In this document: piece after piece, positions 19,039 through 28,586 of the stretch
Layout: every line of letters starts with the position of its first letter
Position numbering within the stretch: position 1 is the stretch's first letter
DNA from: VBDM01 sp963699535
Lineage (GTDB): Bacteria > Pseudomonadota > Gammaproteobacteria > Burkholderiales > SG8-39
NCBI GenBank assembly: GCA_963699535.1
Contig: CAVOUJ010000016.1
Span: 1-64,000, forward strand
Reading direction: 5' to 3'
DNA: 64,000 nucleotides
Notes under the pieces: model-generated
The model's input: only the letters and a program-made list of their open reading frames with translations
What the model was told of the DNA's origin: nothing
The model's database searches: none
Translations under genes and position numbers: made by a program

Positions 19039-20679
19039 CTAGCGGAACAGATTCTGCGGCACGCCCGCCGCGCTGTAGATGAAGTCGCGCGAGTTCTCGA
19101 GGTCGCGGCGCAGCCTCCCCAGATTGACGTCGAGCAGCTTGCCCTTCCACTTGCGCACCTTGCCGGCGACGATCACGGTCTCGACATTGGTGCGGTCCAT
19201 CAGCGATACGACCGCTCCCGGCACGTTGTTCAGCGGCGCCACGTTGATCGAAGTCGCATCGAGGATGATGATGTCGGCCTCCTTGCCCGGCGTGAGCGAG
19301 CCGGTCTTGCCGTCGAGCCTCAGGTGCCTCGCGCCGTTGATGGTGGCGTAGCGCAGCACGTCGCGCGCATTGAGGAGCGGCGGCAGGTTATTTCCCAGGC
19401 CCGGGCCCGGCGGCCAGGGGTTGACTGGGATGGGGCCGCTGTCGAGGACCGCCTGATTCACCACCATGCGCTGCATGGTCATGGCGGAGCGCATCTGGGT
19501 GAAGAAGTCCGCCGTCATGTTGGTCTCGACGTCGGTGCTGAGCGAGGGCTCGAACGCGGGGTCCTTGAACGACTGCATCTTCAGAATGGGCGGCTCGCCG
19601 TGGCGCATGCTCATCTCGATCGGGAACGCGATCGAGACCTTGACGCCCTTGTCCTTCACCGCCTGCCAGCCGACATCCGACATCCCGGTCATGTGGATAA
19701 ACAGGTTGTCGGATCCGAGCCCGATGTCGTTGTTGACACCGCCGGTACCCGCGGCGAGATCGTCCAGGATCGGCCGGATGCCGAACGGCGACAGGATGTG
19801 CGCCGCGATCAGGACACCACCGAGATCCTGGCGAGCGATCTTCCAGGCCGCGGAGTAGGACGCATCCCCGAGATAGACCTCTCCGCCCATTACAAAGCCG
19901 ACGAGATCGTGGCCTGACAGATTGCCCGCGATGCGCGCCGCATCGGTCGGATACTGGTTCCCCGGAATGTTGCCGGCGCTCTCGAAGAAGCCCAGCATGG
20001 CGCGACGGCCGGTATCCTTCAATGCCTTGACGGCCGCATCGGAGTGCTGTGGCGAGTGGTGGATCTGCGAGATGTCGAGCACCGTGGTCACGCCGGCGTC
20101 GAGCTGCGAGAGCCCGCCGAACAGCTCGCTGATGTAGACGTCCTCCGGCTTATAGTGGTTGGCGAAGCCCGGCAGTGATGGTTGAAATCCGCCCAGCACG
20201 TTGAAGAAATAGTTCTGCTGCGCGCTCGGCGTGCCCGTGCCATCGTCGATCAGGATGCTGTCCGGAATGGAGCTTCTGATCGCAGTCCAAGCCTGGTGGT
20301 GGTGAGTGTCGACGAAGCCGGGCATGACGATCTTGCCGCGCGCGTCGATCTCTCCCGCGCCCCAGACGTGCAGGTTCGGCCCGACGGCGAGTATCTTCTT
20401 TCCTTCGACCAGCACGTCCGCCTTGGGCCACTCGCCATGGTTGGGCATGCTGGGGTCCATCGTCATCACCGCGCCGCCGCGGATGACGTAGCGCCGGCCG
20501 TGGTCCTCGGGCGGATCCGAGTCGTGCGCCGCCGCGGGACGCGCGGCGAACAGGCCCATCGCCGCCGCACCGGCCGCCGTCGCCGTCGAGGCCTTCAGGA
20601 AATCGCGTCGCCCGAGTTGTGAAGGTCCTTTCGAACCGCTATGGTCTTGCAGCTTTCCTTGATCACACAGTATGCACAT
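19039..20679 (-). CDS. Tat-exported metal-dependent amidohydrolase
   Basis: 546 residues. The N-terminus MCILCDQGKLQ precedes a twin-arginine motif GRRDFLKAS (residues 23-31) and a hydrophobic Ala-rich stretch, so the folded enzyme should be exported. The catalytic barrel has the metal motif GFVDTHHHQAW and the ending HLRLDGKTGSLTPGKEADIIILDA, typical of cytosine-deaminase/imidazolonepropionase-like hydrolases. Unusually, a CxxC motif lies ahead of the Tat signal. ATG 20679 has a GGAGGAGGG ribosome site. The substrate is unknown. The frame is intact. Confidence 0.88.
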   Translation of the reverse strand: MCILCDQGKLQDHSGSKGPSQLGRRDFLKASTATAAGAAAMGLFAARPAAAHDSDPPEDHGRRYVIRGGAVMTMDPSMPNHGEWPKADVLVEGKKILAVGPNLHVWGAGEIDARGKIVMPGFVDTHHHQAWTAIRSSIPDSILIDDGTGTPSAQQNYFFNVLGGFQPSLPGFANHYKPEDVYISELFGGLSQLDAGVTTVLDISQIHHSPQHSDAAVKALKDTGRRAMLGFFESAGNIPGNQYPTDAARIAGNLSGHDLVGFVMGGEVYLGDASYSAAWKIARQDLGGVLIAAHILSPFGIRPILDDLAAGTGGVNNDIGLGSDNLFIHMTGMSDVGWQAVKDKGVKVSIAFPIEMSMRHGEPPILKMQSFKDPAFEPSLSTDVETNMTADFFTQMRSAMTMQRMVVNQAVLDSGPIPVNPWPPGPGLGNNLPPLLNARDVLRYATINGARHLRLDGKTGSLTPGKEADIIILDATSINVAPLNNVPGAVVSLMDRTNVETVIVAGKVRKWKGKLLDVNLGRLRRDLENSRDFIYSAAGVPQNLFR

Positions 20680-20892
20680 TGGTCCCTCCTCCTTTTGCGC
20701 CATCCCCAGTGATGGCGATGAAACCATTCTGCCGTTGATCCGCGGAGGCGTAAACCACCTGCATTCAAGGTGGCGCCCCGACCACGAGAGGGATGGGATG
20801 ATGTGGGACGGCGCCGAAACCTCCGTAAAGGGTGGGACGGTGCCCACCGGCGGGACCCCCTTTCGCGGATAATAGCCGCGGGGAGGCAGCCG

Positions 20893-22776
20893 ATGGAGCA
20901 CAGCCAGTTCCGCTTGTTGCGCGAGCGCCGGTTCGCGCCTTTCTTCCTTACCCAGTTCTTCGGCGCTGGCAACGACAATATCTTCAAGTTCGCCTTCACG
21001 GTCCTCGCGACCTACAGCGCGCAGGACTGGGGCGGACTGGATTCCAGGAGCGCGGGAGCCGTGATCGGCGGCCTTTTCATCCTGCCCTTCGTCTTATTCT
21101 CGGCCACATCGGGACAGCTCGCCGACAAGTACGAGAAGTCGCAGTTGATGCGTTTCGTCAAGAATTTCGAGATCGCGGTGATGCTGCTCGTCGCCGCGGG
21201 CTTCGTCTGGAAGATCGTCGCCCTCCTTTTTCTCGGGGTTTTCCTCATGGGCCTGCACTCGACGCTTTTCGGCCCGGTGAAGTACGCCTACCTGCCTCAG
21301 CACCTGGACGACCAGGAGCTGACCGGCGGGAACGGCATGGTGGAGATGGGAACCTTCGTCGCCATACTTCTCGGAACGATGATCGGGGGCGAGCTGGTCG
21401 CGATTCCGGGGTACGGCCCCGCGTACGTCGCTGCGACCTCGATCGCCATCGCGGTGCTCGGTCGCATCGCCGCCGGTTTCATACCGCGATCGCCGCCGGC
21501 GGACCCGCTGCTGAAGATCAACTGGAATCCCGTCTCCGAGACCTGGCGCAACCTGATGGTCGCGAGGCAAAACCGCAGCGTGTTCCTGTCCGTGCTCGGC
21601 GTTTCCTGGCTGTGGTTCTTCGGCTCGGTGTTCATCACCTCGTTCGCCGGCTTCAGCAAGGAGGTGCTCGGCGGAAACGAAAGCGTGGTGACCCTGCTGC
21701 TCGCGGTCTTCTCCGTCGGAATCGCGATCGGTTCGCTTCTCTGCGAGCGCCTCTCGGGCCACAAGGTGGAAATCGGCCTGGTCCCTTTCGGCTCGATCGG
21801 CATGACCGTCTTCGCGGTCGATCTGTATTTTGCGAGCGCCTGGATGGCGCCTGCGGAGATCGTCGGCGTCGGCGCGTTCCTCTTGGACCGCGGCAACTGG
21901 CGCGTGATGGCGGACCTGTTCCTGCTCTCGATGTTCGGCGGGTTCTACAGCGTTCCGCTGTACGCGCTCATACAGATCCGCTGCCAGCCTTCGCACCGCG
22001 CCCGCGTCATAGCCGCGAACAACATCCTGAACGCGCTCTTCATGGTCGTCGCCGCCGTGATGACCGCGGCCCTGCTGTATTCCGGGCTCACGCTGCCGCA
22101 GCTGTTCCTGACGATGGCGGTCCTCAACGCGGCAGTCGCAATCTACATCTACACGCTGGTGCCCGAATTCCTGATGCGCTTTATCGTCTGGATGCTGATC
22201 CACTCGGTGTACCGCCTGGAAAAAGAGGGCCTGGACAACATTCCCGAAGAGGGACCGGCGGTGCTGGTCTGCAACCACGTAAGCTTCGTCGATGCCCTGG
22301 TGATCGCCGCGGCCTGCCGCCGCCCGATCCGCTTCGTCATGGATCACCGCATTTTCAAGGTGCCCGTGCTGAATTTCGTTTTTCGGACTGGCGGCGCGAT
22401 CCCCATCGCCCCGGCGAAGGAGGACCCCGAGATGCTGGAGAAAGCCTACGCGGAGATCGCGCGGGGACTGCGCTCGGGCGACCTGATCGGGATCTTTCCG
22501 GAGGGACGCCTCACCGATACCGGGGAGATCCAGCCGTTTCGCTCGGGGATCAGGAGCATCGTCGAGGCGACGCCCGTCCCGGTGGTGCCGATGGCCCTGC
22601 GCGGGCTGTGGGACAGTTTCTTCAGCCGCAAGGGCGGCGCCGCGATGACTCGGCCTTCGCGTCTGAGGTTCCTGTCGAAGATAGGACTTGCTGTCGGCGA
22701 ACCGGTGGCGCCCGGGGAGGCGAAGCCCGAATCCCTGCAGGAGAAAGTTCTCGCGCTGCGGGGAAGCTGGAAATAG
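20893..22776 (+). CDS. MFS transporter-lysophospholipid acyltransferase fusion (LplT-PlsC type)
   Basis: 627 residues. The N-terminal ~410 residues are a twelve-helix major facilitator resembling LplT (FFLTQFFGAGNDNIFKFAFTV, GPVKYAYLPQHLDDQELTGGNGMVEMG). The C-terminal ~210 residues are a PlsC acyltransferase with the HX4D motif NHVSFVDA (His about 462) and the FPEGR motif. The fusion should flip lysophospholipids inward across the inner membrane and reacylate them, as separate LplT and Aas do in E. coli. It lacks the acyl-ACP synthetase domain of Aas. The start has a GGGAGG site. The frame is intact. Confidence 0.88.
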   Translation: MEHSQFRLLRERRFAPFFLTQFFGAGNDNIFKFAFTVLATYSAQDWGGLDSRSAGAVIGGLFILPFVLFSATSGQLADKYEKSQLMRFVKNFEIAVMLLVAAGFVWKIVALLFLGVFLMGLHSTLFGPVKYAYLPQHLDDQELTGGNGMVEMGTFVAILLGTMIGGELVAIPGYGPAYVAATSIAIAVLGRIAAGFIPRSPPADPLLKINWNPVSETWRNLMVARQNRSVFLSVLGVSWLWFFGSVFITSFAGFSKEVLGGNESVVTLLLAVFSVGIAIGSLLCERLSGHKVEIGLVPFGSIGMTVFAVDLYFASAWMAPAEIVGVGAFLLDRGNWRVMADLFLLSMFGGFYSVPLYALIQIRCQPSHRARVIAANNILNALFMVVAAVMTAALLYSGLTLPQLFLTMAVLNAAVAIYIYTLVPEFLMRFIVWMLIHSVYRLEKEGLDNIPEEGPAVLVCNHVSFVDALVIAAACRRPIRFVMDHRIFKVPVLNFVFRTGGAIPIAPAKEDPEMLEKAYAEIARGLRSGDLIGIFPEGRLTDTGEIQPFRSGIRSIVEATPVPVVPMALRGLWDSFFSRKGGAAMTRPSRLRFLSKIGLAVGEPVAPGEAKPESLQEKVLALRGSWK

Positions 22777-22833
22777 CAATACGGCGCCCGGCTCGGGTCT
22801 CGGCCCGCTAGCCGCAACGCGAACCTGTCCTGT

Positions 22834-23827
22834 TCACATCTCCGGGGCGTCAGCGCCGCCCTGATTCCGGCTCTGCTGCCGCCGCCAGGCGGCGGGCGGA
22901 ATCTCGAATTCACGCTTGAACGCCCGGTTGAACGCGGACTCGGATTCGTAGCCGAATTCCTCGGCGACTTGAGCGATGGCGCGGTCGCTCGATCGCAGCT
23001 TCGCAGCGGCGAGCGTCAGCCGCCAGCGCGTCAGATATTGCATCGGCGGCTGGCCGAGCAGGTCGGTGAACCGCTGGCGTAGCGCCGAGGGCGAGAGGCC
23101 GACGCTCTCGGCGAGAGCGTCGGCGGTCCATTCGCGCGCCGGCTGCTCGTGCATCAAACCGAGCGCGCGCCCGACGTAGCGGTCGCGAAGTCCCGCGAGC
23201 CAGCCGGTCTGCTCGCTCCGGCAGCGACTCGATGTAGCGGCGCATCGCCTCGACGAATAGCAGCTCGGCGACCTTGGCGAGCAGCGTCCCCGAGCCCGGA
23301 CCCGGCGCGGTGTTCTCCTGCGCCCCGCGGCGCGCCAGGCTCATCAGCCACACGGCGCCCGGTCCGTCTCCGAGCGGCACGCGAAGAAGGCGCGGGAGAG
23401 CATCGAGCAGCATGCGGCAGAGCGCCTTGTCGCAGGACATGAAGCCGCACAGGAACCGGGCCTCGTCGCCGCCGCCACCGTGAGTCGATGGTCGCAAGCC
23501 CGCCCAGCGTCGCGGGCCGCAGCAAGCGAGTCGGAATCCACGGGCGCGAGCTGAAGGTCACTGCCGAGAAGGTGCGTGTCGCCCCGCGGCATGATGATCA
23601 GGTCGCCGGCGGAAAGATCGATGCATTCCGCCCGTCTCGGCGAGCCGCACCTTGCAGCGGCCCTCGGCGAGAATGTGGAAGAAGACAACGGGGTTGAAAG
23701 GAGCGAGCGCCTCGGCGGCCCCGTAGCTCGGATGCACCAAAGCGCACCACGGCGAGGTGAAGCGGGCTTCGAGGAACAAGGCGCCGTTGAGCTTCACCGT
23801 GCGCAGCAGGTCGGATAGAGCATCCAT
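22834..23827 (-). CDS. AraC-family regulator with N-terminal cupin, frame-broken
   Basis: The N-terminal half is a cupin-type sensor (LNGALFLEARFTSPWCALVHP, then DLSAGDLIIMPRGDTHLLGSDL). The C-terminal third is an AraC double helix-turn-helix: WTADALAESVGLSPSALRQRFTDLLGQPPMQYLTRWRL and AIAQVAEEFGYESESAFNRAFKREF. Frames change near 23625, 23495 and 23195 at least, so about 330 residues result after bridging. Cupin_6-type AraC proteins often control neighbouring oxidoreductase or transferase genes. A methyltransferase gene is divergent, and two near-identical direct repeats lie immediately upstream. Confidence 0.82.
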
Positions 23828-23830
23828 GCA

Positions 23831-23867
23831 GGCGTTTCGGGCAAGAGGTCCGGCGAATCGGGCAAGA
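23831..23867. promoter_or_regulatory. Paired direct repeats, candidate AraC-family operator
   Basis: GGCGTTTCGGGCAAGA (23831-23846) and GGCGAATCGGGCAAGA (23852-23867) match at 14 of 16 bases. They are 21 bp apart, two helical turns, the usual spacing of AraC-family half-sites. A further inverted pair, GCACC/GGTGC, lies near 23894. The repeats abut the regulator's own start, which fits autoregulation, and lie about 95 bp before the divergent methyltransferase. Confidence 0.5.
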
Positions 23868-23960
23868 CCGGCAAGGCGTCGTCAGGGATAGTAGCACCGT
23901 GTCAGGTGCACGGCGATTCGCCGCTCACCGATCGTCAACCGACCCGAAAGGAGGCCAGCC

Positions 23961-24813
23961 ATGTCCGCAGTCCTGTCCAGTTCCCCCTCCCCCGCCCCAA
24001 TCAATGCAAACAAAGCGCTTTGGGAGAAGGGCGACTTCACGCGCATCGCAGCGAGCATGAGAGAGAGCGGAGAGGCGCTCGTGAACGGGCTCGGGATCAC
24101 CAGAGGGCTCAAGGTTCTAGACCTCGGCTGCGGTGACGGAACAACGGCGCTGCCGGCGGCAAAACTCGGAGCCGAGGTGCTGGGCGTCGACATCGCGAGG
24201 AACCTTGTCGCGGCCGGAAACAAGCGCGTCAAGGAACAGGGCCTTGCCAACTGCAGCTTTCAGGAAGGCGATGCAAGCAATTTGCACGAGCTGAAGGATC
24301 ATGGTTTCGACCTCGTCGTGAGCGATCTTTGGGGCCATGTTCGCGCCAAAGCCATTCGATGTGGCCAAGGAGATGGTGCGCGTGACGCGGCCCGGGGGGC
24401 GGATCGTCATGGGGAACTGGATCCCGAACGATCCGACATTGGTGGCGCAACTCCTGAAAATCAGCTCTTCATACTCGCCGCCACCGCCGGAGGGCTTCAT
24501 CAGCCCGATGACGTGGGGAGTGGAGAACAACGTGATCGAGAGATTTGCAGGCGCGGGGGTTCCCAAGGACGGGATTTCCTTCGTCAGGGACACGTACACC
24601 TTCAACTTTTCCGGTACGCCGTCGGAGTTCGTCTCCACATTCAGAAAATACTACGGGCCGACCATGAATGCGTTCGAGGCCGCGGAAAAGAACGGTCGAG
24701 CCGGCGATCTGCAGAGGGAGCTGGAAGCCCTGTTCAACAGCCAGAACAAGAGCACAAGCAGGAACGCCACTTCGATTCCTGCAAGCTTCTTGCGCGTTAC
24801 CGTGGTAGGTTGA
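23961..24813 (+). CDS. SAM-dependent class I methyltransferase, frame-broken
   Basis: About 283 residues. The SAM-binding motif LKVLDLGCGDGTTALPAAKLGAEVLGVDIA is near residue 50, followed by QEGDASNLHELKDHGFDLVVS and, after one frame change near 24335, VAKEMVRVTRPGGRIVMGNWIPNDP. The family matches small-molecule methyltransferases related to the UbiE/COQ5 type. The ATG follows AAGGAGG. The acceptor substrate is unknown. It is divergent from the cupin-AraC regulator and probably controlled by it. Confidence 0.82.
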
Positions 24814-24841
24814 AAGATGCGCGCGCGGGTGGCGCGCGCAA

Positions 24842-26038
24842 TCAAACCTCGATCCCGCGGTAGAGCCAGTCGATCTCCCAGAAGGTCTCGGGCGTGCGCT
24901 GCGCGAGCAGGTGGTTGCGCAGGTCGCGCGCGCCGCCGTCGCAGTGGATGATCGTCGCCGAAGATGCGCGAGGTGATCGGCACGCGCGCGCCGCGCAGAT
25001 AGCGCTCCTTTTCGTAGGCGAGCGAGCGCCGCGCTGCACGTCCCCGTTGCCCGCCGGCGGCGAGCTTCCCCGAGAGCACCACCGCGTCCTCGATCGCCAT
25101 GCACGCGCCCTGCGCGAGGTACTGCAGCGTCGGATGCGCCGCATCGCCGAGCAGCGTCACCCTGCCGCGCGTCCAGCCCGGCATGCGGCTCGCGGTCGTG
25201 CAGCACCCAGTTCTTGTCCTTGCCGACGTAGGCGAGCATTTCCTGCACGTGCGGCGTGGTGCGCGAGAACATCTCCATCAATTCGTCGGGCCCGCCGTAG
25301 TTCTCGCGCTCGCCGCGCTCGAACTTCCGGCTCACCACGGTGGCGACGTTGTTCATGACCGTGCCGCCGCGCAGGCGGTACTGCACGAAATGCAGGTTCG
25401 GCCCGACCCAGATCACCATGTCGTCGAAGTGCGACTGGTCCTTGACCTGGTCGAAGGGCACGACGCCGCGGTAGGTGACGTGACCGGCGGGCCGCGGCGG
25501 GCCGTCGCCGATCACGATCTCGCGCACGCGCGAGCGCAGGCCGTCGGCGCCGATCAGCGCCGCGCCCTCGTACTCCGAGCCGTCGGCGAAGCGCGCGACG
25601 ACGCTCGCGCCGCGGTCGGTGAAATCGACCAGCTCCTTCGAGGTGTGCAGCGCGATCTCGTCGCGCTTGCGGCAGGCATCGAGCAGCGCGCCGTGCAGGT
25701 CGCGCCGGTGCACGACCGTGTAGGGCGCGCCGATAGCGCTTGCGGAACGCCTCGCCGCAGGAGATGCGCGTGAGCTCGCGGTCGGTGAGCGCGTCGATGA
25801 GGATCAGGTTCTTGGTGAATACCGCCTGAGGCTCGAGATCCTTCATGACGCCGAGCCAGTCGAGCATGCGGTAGGCGTTCGGCCCCTGCTGGATGCCGTA
25901 GCCGATCTCGCCGAACTCGGGCGCTTTTTCGAACACGTGCGAGCGCATGCCGCGGCGCGCGAGCGCGAGCGCGGTCGCGACGCCGCCGATGCCGCCGCCG
26001 ATGATGAGTATTTCCCGAGGATCTTTTGTGTTCGACAT
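24842..26038 (-). CDS. FAD-dependent aromatic monooxygenase (3-hydroxybenzoate 6-/salicylate hydroxylase-like), frame-broken
   Basis: The N-terminal dinucleotide motif is ILIIGGGIGGVATALALARRG (residues 10-30). Later blocks are YTVVHRRDLHGALLDACRKRDEI, GADGLRSRVREIVIGDG, and the FAD-ribose motif GRVTLLGDAAHPTLQYLAQGACMAIEDA. About 395 residues result after bridging frame changes near 25735, 25185, 24960 and possibly 25040. Such enzymes hydroxylate monocyclic aromatic acids with NAD(P)H and O2. The ATG at 26038 begins the Rossmann fold directly. A long imperfect palindrome lies just upstream. Confidence 0.82.
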
Positions 26039-26050
26039 GCGCGCTTTCCG

Positions 26051-26197
26051 GTATTGGGCTGTTCCGCTGGAGCGACTTGCGCGGCGACACGCGTCACGGG
26101 TGGCCGCGCGCCGACCGCTTCAATGGAGGCGCAAGCGGCCGGGTCCCCGTAGCGTGTCGTCTGCCGCGCCAGGAGCGACGGCGAAACAGCCAAATAC
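26051..26197. repeat. Imperfect 147-bp palindrome, MITE-like
   Basis: The ends GTATTGGGCTGTTCCGC (26051-26067) and GCGAAACAGCCAAATAC (26181-26197) are inverted with 15 of 17 matches. Inner parts are also partly complementary. The right arm (26122-26158) is nearly identical to 40874-40910, so this is a dispersed family. It lies upstream of the flavin monooxygenase. No coding capacity is seen. Confidence 0.55.
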
Positions 26198-26208
26198 CCG
26201 TCATTCCG

Positions 26209-26230
26209 CCGGTGGGAACCGCCCCACCGG
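26209..26230. other. Perfect stem-loop in the divergent intergenic region
   Basis: CCGGTGGG and CCCACCGG pair perfectly around six bases. It lies between the palindromic repeat and the TauD-like gene, about 80 bp before that gene's start. It may be an operator or part of the repeat's neighbourhood. Confidence 0.35.
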
Positions 26231-26309
26231 GCATCGACAAATTCTACATCCCCTGCGCCCGGCCGCTACGGTTGACCCGCAGGCACGGCAGCGCCGATGA
26301 TATGACGTC

Positions 26310-27416
26310 ATGGGCCCCTACGACCACAGTTCCGGTTCATTCGCCTGGCGGGCGTCGAGCTTCCGGAGCCCCGCGGAGTACAGCGTCGAGCTGACCCGCT
26401 CGGGCCGCGGCGAGATCGAGGCCGCGCTTGCTCTGCTTGCGCGCAGCGGCCGGACCCGCGCCCCGCAGGAGACCGGCAAGGACGATTTCCGCTTCGGCGC
26501 GCTGGGCGAGAAGCTCGCGCGCGCGTACGCGGAAGTGCGCTCGGGCAGGGGCTTCGTCGTGCTGCGCGGCCTTCCTGTCGAAGAACTGTCTCTCGAGCAT
26601 TACTGTGCCGCCGTGTGGGGCCTTGGCCTGCATTTCGGCCGCGCGCTGTCGCAGAACGCTCAAGGGGAGCTCGTCACCTCGGTGATCGACGCGATGGGCG
26701 AAGACGCCACGCCGCGCATGTACCGCAGCAACCTCGAGCTTCGCCCGCACTCCGACATCACCGCAATGATCGCGCTCGCCTGCTGGCAGAAGTCCTCCTC
26801 CGGCGGCGCATCCATCGTCGTGAGCGGCGTCACCGTGCACGACGAGATCAGGCGGCGCGCGCCGCACCTGCTCGAGCCGCTCTACCGCGGCTATCACTAC
26901 CACCGCCTCGGAGAAGAAGGCGCGGACGATGAGCCGACCACGCCCTACCGCGTGCCGGTGTTCGCCAATCGCAGCGGGCAGCTTTCCTGCCGCTACCAGC
27001 GCGCGGGCATCGCCGCCGGCCACCGCGAGCGCGGCGTTCCGCTCGGCGAGCGCGACCTCGAGGCGCTCAACCTCTTCGACGAAGTCGCAGCCGCAGCCGG
27101 AGAACCGGCTCGCGTTTTTCCTCGAGCGCGGCGACATGATCGTCGATCAACAACTACACGGTGATGCACGCGCGCACGCGCTTCACCAATCCCCGCGGAG
27201 CCCGAGCGCCAGCGGCGGCTGGTGAGGCTGTGGCTCGACGCCGAGGGCTTTCGCGACGTGCCGCGCGAATTCAATCTCTTCGCGGCCAACGGCGTGCCCA
27301 GGCAGGAAGGCCGGCGCGCGAACTTCGACTTTCGCAAGCTCTACCGCGACGACCCGGCGGCGGGCGGCGTTCCGGATCTGAAGGTCAGCGACAGCGAAGC
27401 GTCACGAGCGCCGTAG
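26310..27416 (+). CDS. TauD/TfdA-like Fe(II)/2-oxoglutarate dioxygenase, frame-broken
   Basis: About 365 residues after bridging. The proximal iron ligands H147 and D149 are in ELRPHSDITAM. The distal His lies in NYTVMHARTRF near 27155, and the following Arg-rich segment (RLVRLWLDAEG) would hold the 2-oxoglutarate-binding Arg. The N-terminal part has GFVVLRGLPVEELSLEHYCAAVWGLGLHFG, common in the family. Frame changes fall near 27080, 27140 and 27210. It ends 22 bp before a Bug-type receptor gene, so the pair probably forms an uptake/oxidation unit. The substrate is unknown. Confidence 0.82.
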
Positions 27417-27438
27417 GCGACAATCTCCGGGAGAAGTC

Positions 27439-28410
27439 ATGAAGAAGCCCCTGCAATGCCTCGCGCTCGCGGCGGCAGCGCTCGGCCTCTCCGCACCGGT
27501 TCAGACGGCCGCCCAAACCTTCCCCGCCAAGCCGGTGCGGCTGGTGGTGCCGTTCCCGCCCGGCGGCGCGACCGACATCATCGCGCGCCTGCTCGGGGCG
27601 AAAATGCAGGAGCTGTGGGGCCAGCCGGTCGTGATCGAGAGCAAGCCCGGCGCGGGAACCGTGGTCGGAACCGACTACGTCGCCAAGTCCGCGCCCGACG
27701 GCTACACGCTCGGCATGGTCGTCACCGCGCACGTGATCAATCCCAGCCTGCGCAAGGACATGCCCTACGACACGCTCAAGGATCTCGCCGGCGTCACCCA
27801 GGTCTCGGTGCAGCACCTGGTGATGGCGGCGCATCCTTCGCTGCCGGCCAACAACATCGCGGAGCTCATCGCGCTGGCGAAGAAGGAACCGGGGAAGCTC
27901 AGCTACGCGACCCCGGGCAGCGGCACCGCGATGCATCTTTCGGTCGAATTGCTCAAGACCACGGCGGGGATCGACATCGTGCACGTGCCCTACAAGGGCG
28001 GGGCACCGGCGCAGCAGGACGTGATGTCCGGGCGAGTGCCGATCCTGATGGACGTGCTCTACGCGGCGCAGCCCCTGATCAAGTCCGGCAAGATCAAGGT
28101 GCTCGCGCTGCTCTCTCCGCAGCGCGCGCCCGAGTCCCCCGAATACCCGGTCGTCTCGGAATCCGTGCCGGGCGTGAGCGCGCTTTCCATCGTCGGCGTG
28201 GTCGCCCCCGCCGCCACCCCGCGCGAGCTGGTGCGCAGGATCAGCGCGGATATCTCACGCGCGGTGAGATCCACCGATCTCACCGATCGCATGAAGCAGC
28301 AGGGCATGGAGCCGGTGGGCTCCACGCCCGAGGAGTTCGATGCGCTGGTCCGCAGCGAGATCGAGAAGTGGGCGAAGGTCGTGAAGGCCTCGGGAGCCAG
28401 GGTGGATTAG
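27439..28410 (+). CDS. Bug-type tripartite tricarboxylate transporter receptor
   Basis: 323-residue periplasmic binding protein. It has a signal peptide (CLALAAAALGLSAPVQTAAQ) followed by the family start FPAKPVRLVVPFPPGGATDIIARLL. Further marks are SKPGAGTVVGTDYVAKSAPDGYTLG and VHVPYKGGAPAQQDVMSGRV. ATG 27439 has a GGGAGAAG site. The receptor should bind a carboxylate. No membrane partners are present, which is common for Bug proteins. It follows the TauD-like gene by 22 bp. The frame is intact. Confidence 0.92.
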   Translation: MKKPLQCLALAAAALGLSAPVQTAAQTFPAKPVRLVVPFPPGGATDIIARLLGAKMQELWGQPVVIESKPGAGTVVGTDYVAKSAPDGYTLGMVVTAHVINPSLRKDMPYDTLKDLAGVTQVSVQHLVMAAHPSLPANNIAELIALAKKEPGKLSYATPGSGTAMHLSVELLKTTAGIDIVHVPYKGGAPAQQDVMSGRVPILMDVLYAAQPLIKSGKIKVLALLSPQRAPESPEYPVVSESVPGVSALSIVGVVAPAATPRELVRRISADISRAVRSTDLTDRMKQQGMEPVGSTPEEFDALVRSEIEKWAKVVKASGARVD

Positions 28411-28586
28411 CGGCCCGCCCGCGACATACGGGCGAGACACTCACCAAAGCGCTCCAACGAAGCGCGCCGCTGTGCGGACCCTTGGCTGCCGCACGGGCGT
28501 GAATCTGTCACATCCCTTGCTACGTGTTGAAACAAATCCTCCATGGGCGGTGTTTACCCTGGAAACAATGCAACTCGGGAGGATCC

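Noticed and set aside
20699..20774. Two short perfect inverted repeats upstream of the Tat amidohydrolase
   Set aside because: Arms of six bases are expected by chance in such GC-rich DNA and their spacing suggests no known operator.
21094..22779. 561-codon minus-strand frame opposite the MFS-acyltransferase gene
   Set aside because: Antisense shadow of a well-supported gene, low-complexity and charged, no recognisable motif.
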